From contig QMXE01000005.1 in the NCBI GenBank assembly GCA_003661975.1, positions 1 to 34,528 on the forward strand: a stretch of 34,528 nt of DNA, written 5' to 3'. Numbering within the stretch: position 1 is the first letter of the stretch; each line of letters starts with the position of its first letter. Below, in pieces: positions 33,223-34,528 of this stretch. This stretch comes from Candidatus Bathyarchaeota archaeon (GTDB lineage: Archaea; Thermoproteota; Bathyarchaeia; Bathyarchaeales; DTEX01). Position numbers and translations under genes: made by a program. Below the pieces are notes generated by a model. That model saw nothing but the letters and a program-made list of their open reading frames with translations. It did not search any database and had not been told where the DNA came from.

Positions 33223-34362
33223 ATGATGGGAAAGAAGCTAATAATGGTTCCCGGTCCCACGAATGTTCCAGACAGCGTTATGAGAGCGATGATTAAGCCT
33301 ATCATAAGTCATCGTAGTGAAGAGTTCAGGAGACTCTATGAGTCATTAACTGAGAATATGAGATATCTCTTTCAAACGGAAGGCGATGTTTTTGCCTTAA
33401 CCGTTTCAGGAACAGGTGGAGTAGACTGCATGATTTATAATACTATAAGTCCAGGAGATAAAGTCGTAATACCAGTCTTTGGACTCTTCAGCGAGAGGAT
33501 GAAGCAAGCGATAATTCGAAGAGGAGGGAAACCAATCGAGATACGGGCATCCTGGGGGAAATGTCCTACAGCGGAGCAAATAAGAGAGGCGATAGAAAGG
33601 GAGGGAAACATTAAGGCAATAGCAATAGTATATAATGAGACATCCACTGGAGTTACATTTCGCGATCTACCCCAGATTGGAAAGATCGCTCAAGAGAATG
33701 ATCTTCTCCTACTTGTAGATGCCGTTTCAATTTTGGGAGGAGATGAACTTCCAGTCGACAGGTGGAAAGTTGACATCTGCGTCACCGCAAGTCAGAAGTG
33801 CATTGCATGTCCACCTGGACTTGCACTCTTTTCAGTGAGCGAGAGAGCTTGGGAAATAATAGAAAAAACTCAAAGACCATTCTATTTCGACATGATCATG
33901 ATGCGCGAATTTGATGGGAAGAGCGAAACGCCGTTTACGCCTTCTATTCCACTCTTTTACGCTCTTGATGAAGCCTTAAAGATTATCCGAGAGGAGGGTT
34001 TAAGTAGGAGATTTACCCGCCACAAGATCTGCAGCGAAGCTTTCTATGACGCCGTCGAAACTCTCGGGTTAGAGCCTCTTCCGGAAAAAGCCGTTCGCTC
34101 CCAGACTGTTATCACCTTCAAAATACCTGAAGGAATCGATGGCGCTGCTATTCGTAGGATAATGGATGAGAAATATGGCGTTGTAATCGCTGGAGGAGCT
34201 GGAAAGCTTAAGGAGAGCACCCTTAGAATAGGATGCATGGGAATAATATCTGAAAAAGAAACTATGCTGACAATTTACGCTCTAGAGAATGCACTGCAAA
34301 GTTTAGGATACAAATTTGAATATGGCTCTGGAGTAGAAGCTGCTCGAATGAGGTTCCAGTAA
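33223..34362 (+). CDS. Class V aminotransferase (alanine-glyoxylate/serine-pyruvate type)
   Basis: The 379-residue PLP enzyme opens with IMVPGPTNVPDSVMRAM and SHRSEEFRRLYE, typical of alanine-glyoxylate and serine-glyoxylate aminotransferases. LTVSGTGGVDCMIYN binds the cofactor phosphate, LLLVDAVSILGGDELPVD carries the PLP-pairing Asp, and TASQKCIACPPGLA has the Schiff-base Lys192. In archaea such enzymes often work in alanine, serine or aspartate metabolism. The open frame extends upstream to 32977, but that part overlaps the esterase and lies before the TATA-like element, so ATG 33223 is the real start; ATG 33226 is equivalent. Confidence 0.92.
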   Translation: MMGKKLIMVPGPTNVPDSVMRAMIKPIISHRSEEFRRLYESLTENMRYLFQTEGDVFALTVSGTGGVDCMIYNTISPGDKVVIPVFGLFSERMKQAIIRRGGKPIEIRASWGKCPTAEQIREAIEREGNIKAIAIVYNETSTGVTFRDLPQIGKIAQENDLLLLVDAVSILGGDELPVDRWKVDICVTASQKCIACPPGLALFSVSERAWEIIEKTQRPFYFDMIMMREFDGKSETPFTPSIPLFYALDEALKIIREEGLSRRFTRHKICSEAFYDAVETLGLEPLPEKAVRSQTVITFKIPEGIDGAAIRRIMDEKYGVVIAGGAGKLKESTLRIGCMGIISEKETMLTIYALENALQSLGYKFEYGSGVEAARMRFQ

Positions 34363-34434
34363 TATTCGCCCCCTTAACCACACCTTGGATAATATTTTAA
34401 GAAGAAGACTTTTAATTTGCTCATGCCATTTCAT

Positions 34435-34528
34435 GTGAGCCTTCCCCTACTGAGGTGGGGGCTTCCAGCGTTCGGCTGGTGCTTTACATCTCCAGTCACA
34501 CCCGCCGGTTCAGGGGCTCACGGCTCCC
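34435..34528 (-). mobile_element. tnpB: Right end of an IS200/IS605-family TnpB element (truncated by window edge)
   Basis: Read on the minus strand, the last 94 bases look like the 3' end of an IS605-type tnpB element. A small stem CCAGC-CGAA-CGCTGG is followed by GGAAGCCCCCACC, a loop, GTAGGGG, and then GGCTCAC. Stem-loops of the kind GAAGCCCCCACC...GGTGGGGG are a hallmark of these right ends and of the guide RNA made from them. One frame gives REPLNRRV then a stop at 34496-34498, another stop at 34484-34486, and then STSRTLEAPTSVGEGSHEMA to a stop near 34426; that tail resembles the C-terminal ends of many TnpB proteins. The tnpB body would lie to the right of the window. The element end is probably at or just past the GCTCAC at 34435-34440. 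Confidence 0.6.
34436..34498 (-). ncRNA. Predicted 3' part of the TnpB guide RNA (reRNA/omegaRNA)
   Basis: In IS605-type elements the guide RNA overlaps the end of tnpB and the right end, and its last bases before the flank form the scaffold next to the guide. The two stem-loops seen here (34465-34480 and 34444-34463) would be the scaffold's terminal hairpins. If so, the guide would be read from the flanking DNA starting near 34434 and moving left. This is inferred from sequence resemblance only. Confidence 0.45.

Overview
The window is archaeal chromosome. Ribosomal proteins L15e, L40e and S26e, Alba, the RNase P proteins Rpp30 and Pop5, type II methionine aminopeptidase, archaeal-type AspRS and ThrS, an Orc1/Cdc6 fragment and TATA-like elements all point to Archaea. 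S26e is, to my knowledge, found in the Thermoproteota/TACK side of Archaea and absent from Euryarchaeota, so I place the organism there. A Bathyarchaeia-like or related thermophilic lineage is plausible but not proven. Genes are tightly packed, many use GTG or TTG starts, and several neighbours overlap by a few bases.

Layout. 1-2732: left-truncated orc1/cdc6, a multiply frameshifted gene for a secreted membrane-anchored protein, and a ThuA-like gene. 2733-8900: information processing and housekeeping. This part holds rpl15e, pdaD (agmatine synthesis), a run of COG1325 exosome-linked protein, Rpp30 and Pop5, then the minus-strand run alba, zinc-ribbon/KH protein, aspS, and finally a small rpl40e gene facing a GfcR-like HTH-phosphoribosyltransferase regulator. 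8900-9900: an AT-rich gap and two small unknown proteins that meet tail to tail. 10112-13418: a compact three-gene cluster of hexapeptide acyltransferase, metal-dependent cyclase-family hydrolase, and a sulfatase-like enzyme fused to a malectin domain. 13534-16130: UPF0147 and two tandem radical-SAM genes (AmrS and a COG1313/PflX-like protein). 16195-22159: PFK-A type phosphofructokinase, methionine aminopeptidase, a membrane zinc-ribbon protein paired with DUF1512, an MFS transporter, and Memo, the usual partner of AmrS. 22237-29397: two winged-helix proteins, an ilvE plus alanine/ornithine-cyclodeaminase-family pair, thrS, a small zinc protein, a PfkB-family kinase, S26e, and a CDP-alcohol phosphatidyltransferase. 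That last gene ends a minus-strand run (31965-28783) of SAM hydroxide adenosyltransferase, triosephosphate isomerase, DUF89 and archaetidylinositol-phosphate synthase. 32034-34362: an alpha/beta-hydrolase esterase and a class V aminotransferase. 34435-34528: what looks like the right end of an IS200/IS605 TnpB element, including the 3' end of its guide (reRNA/omegaRNA).

How it fits together. Most of the window is translation, tRNA/rRNA processing and central carbon metabolism (PFK, TIM, sugar kinase). The least explained parts are the acyltransferase/cyclase/sulfatase-malectin cluster, whose sulfatase-like enzyme has Thr instead of the Cys/Ser that becomes formylglycine; the AmmeMemoRadiSam components with a second radical-SAM enzyme beside AmrS; and the small-protein pair at 9216-9892. 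Inverted repeats in the alba/rpl40e divergent region look like operators or leader hairpins. All functional calls come from reading motifs and remembered family features; no database search was run.
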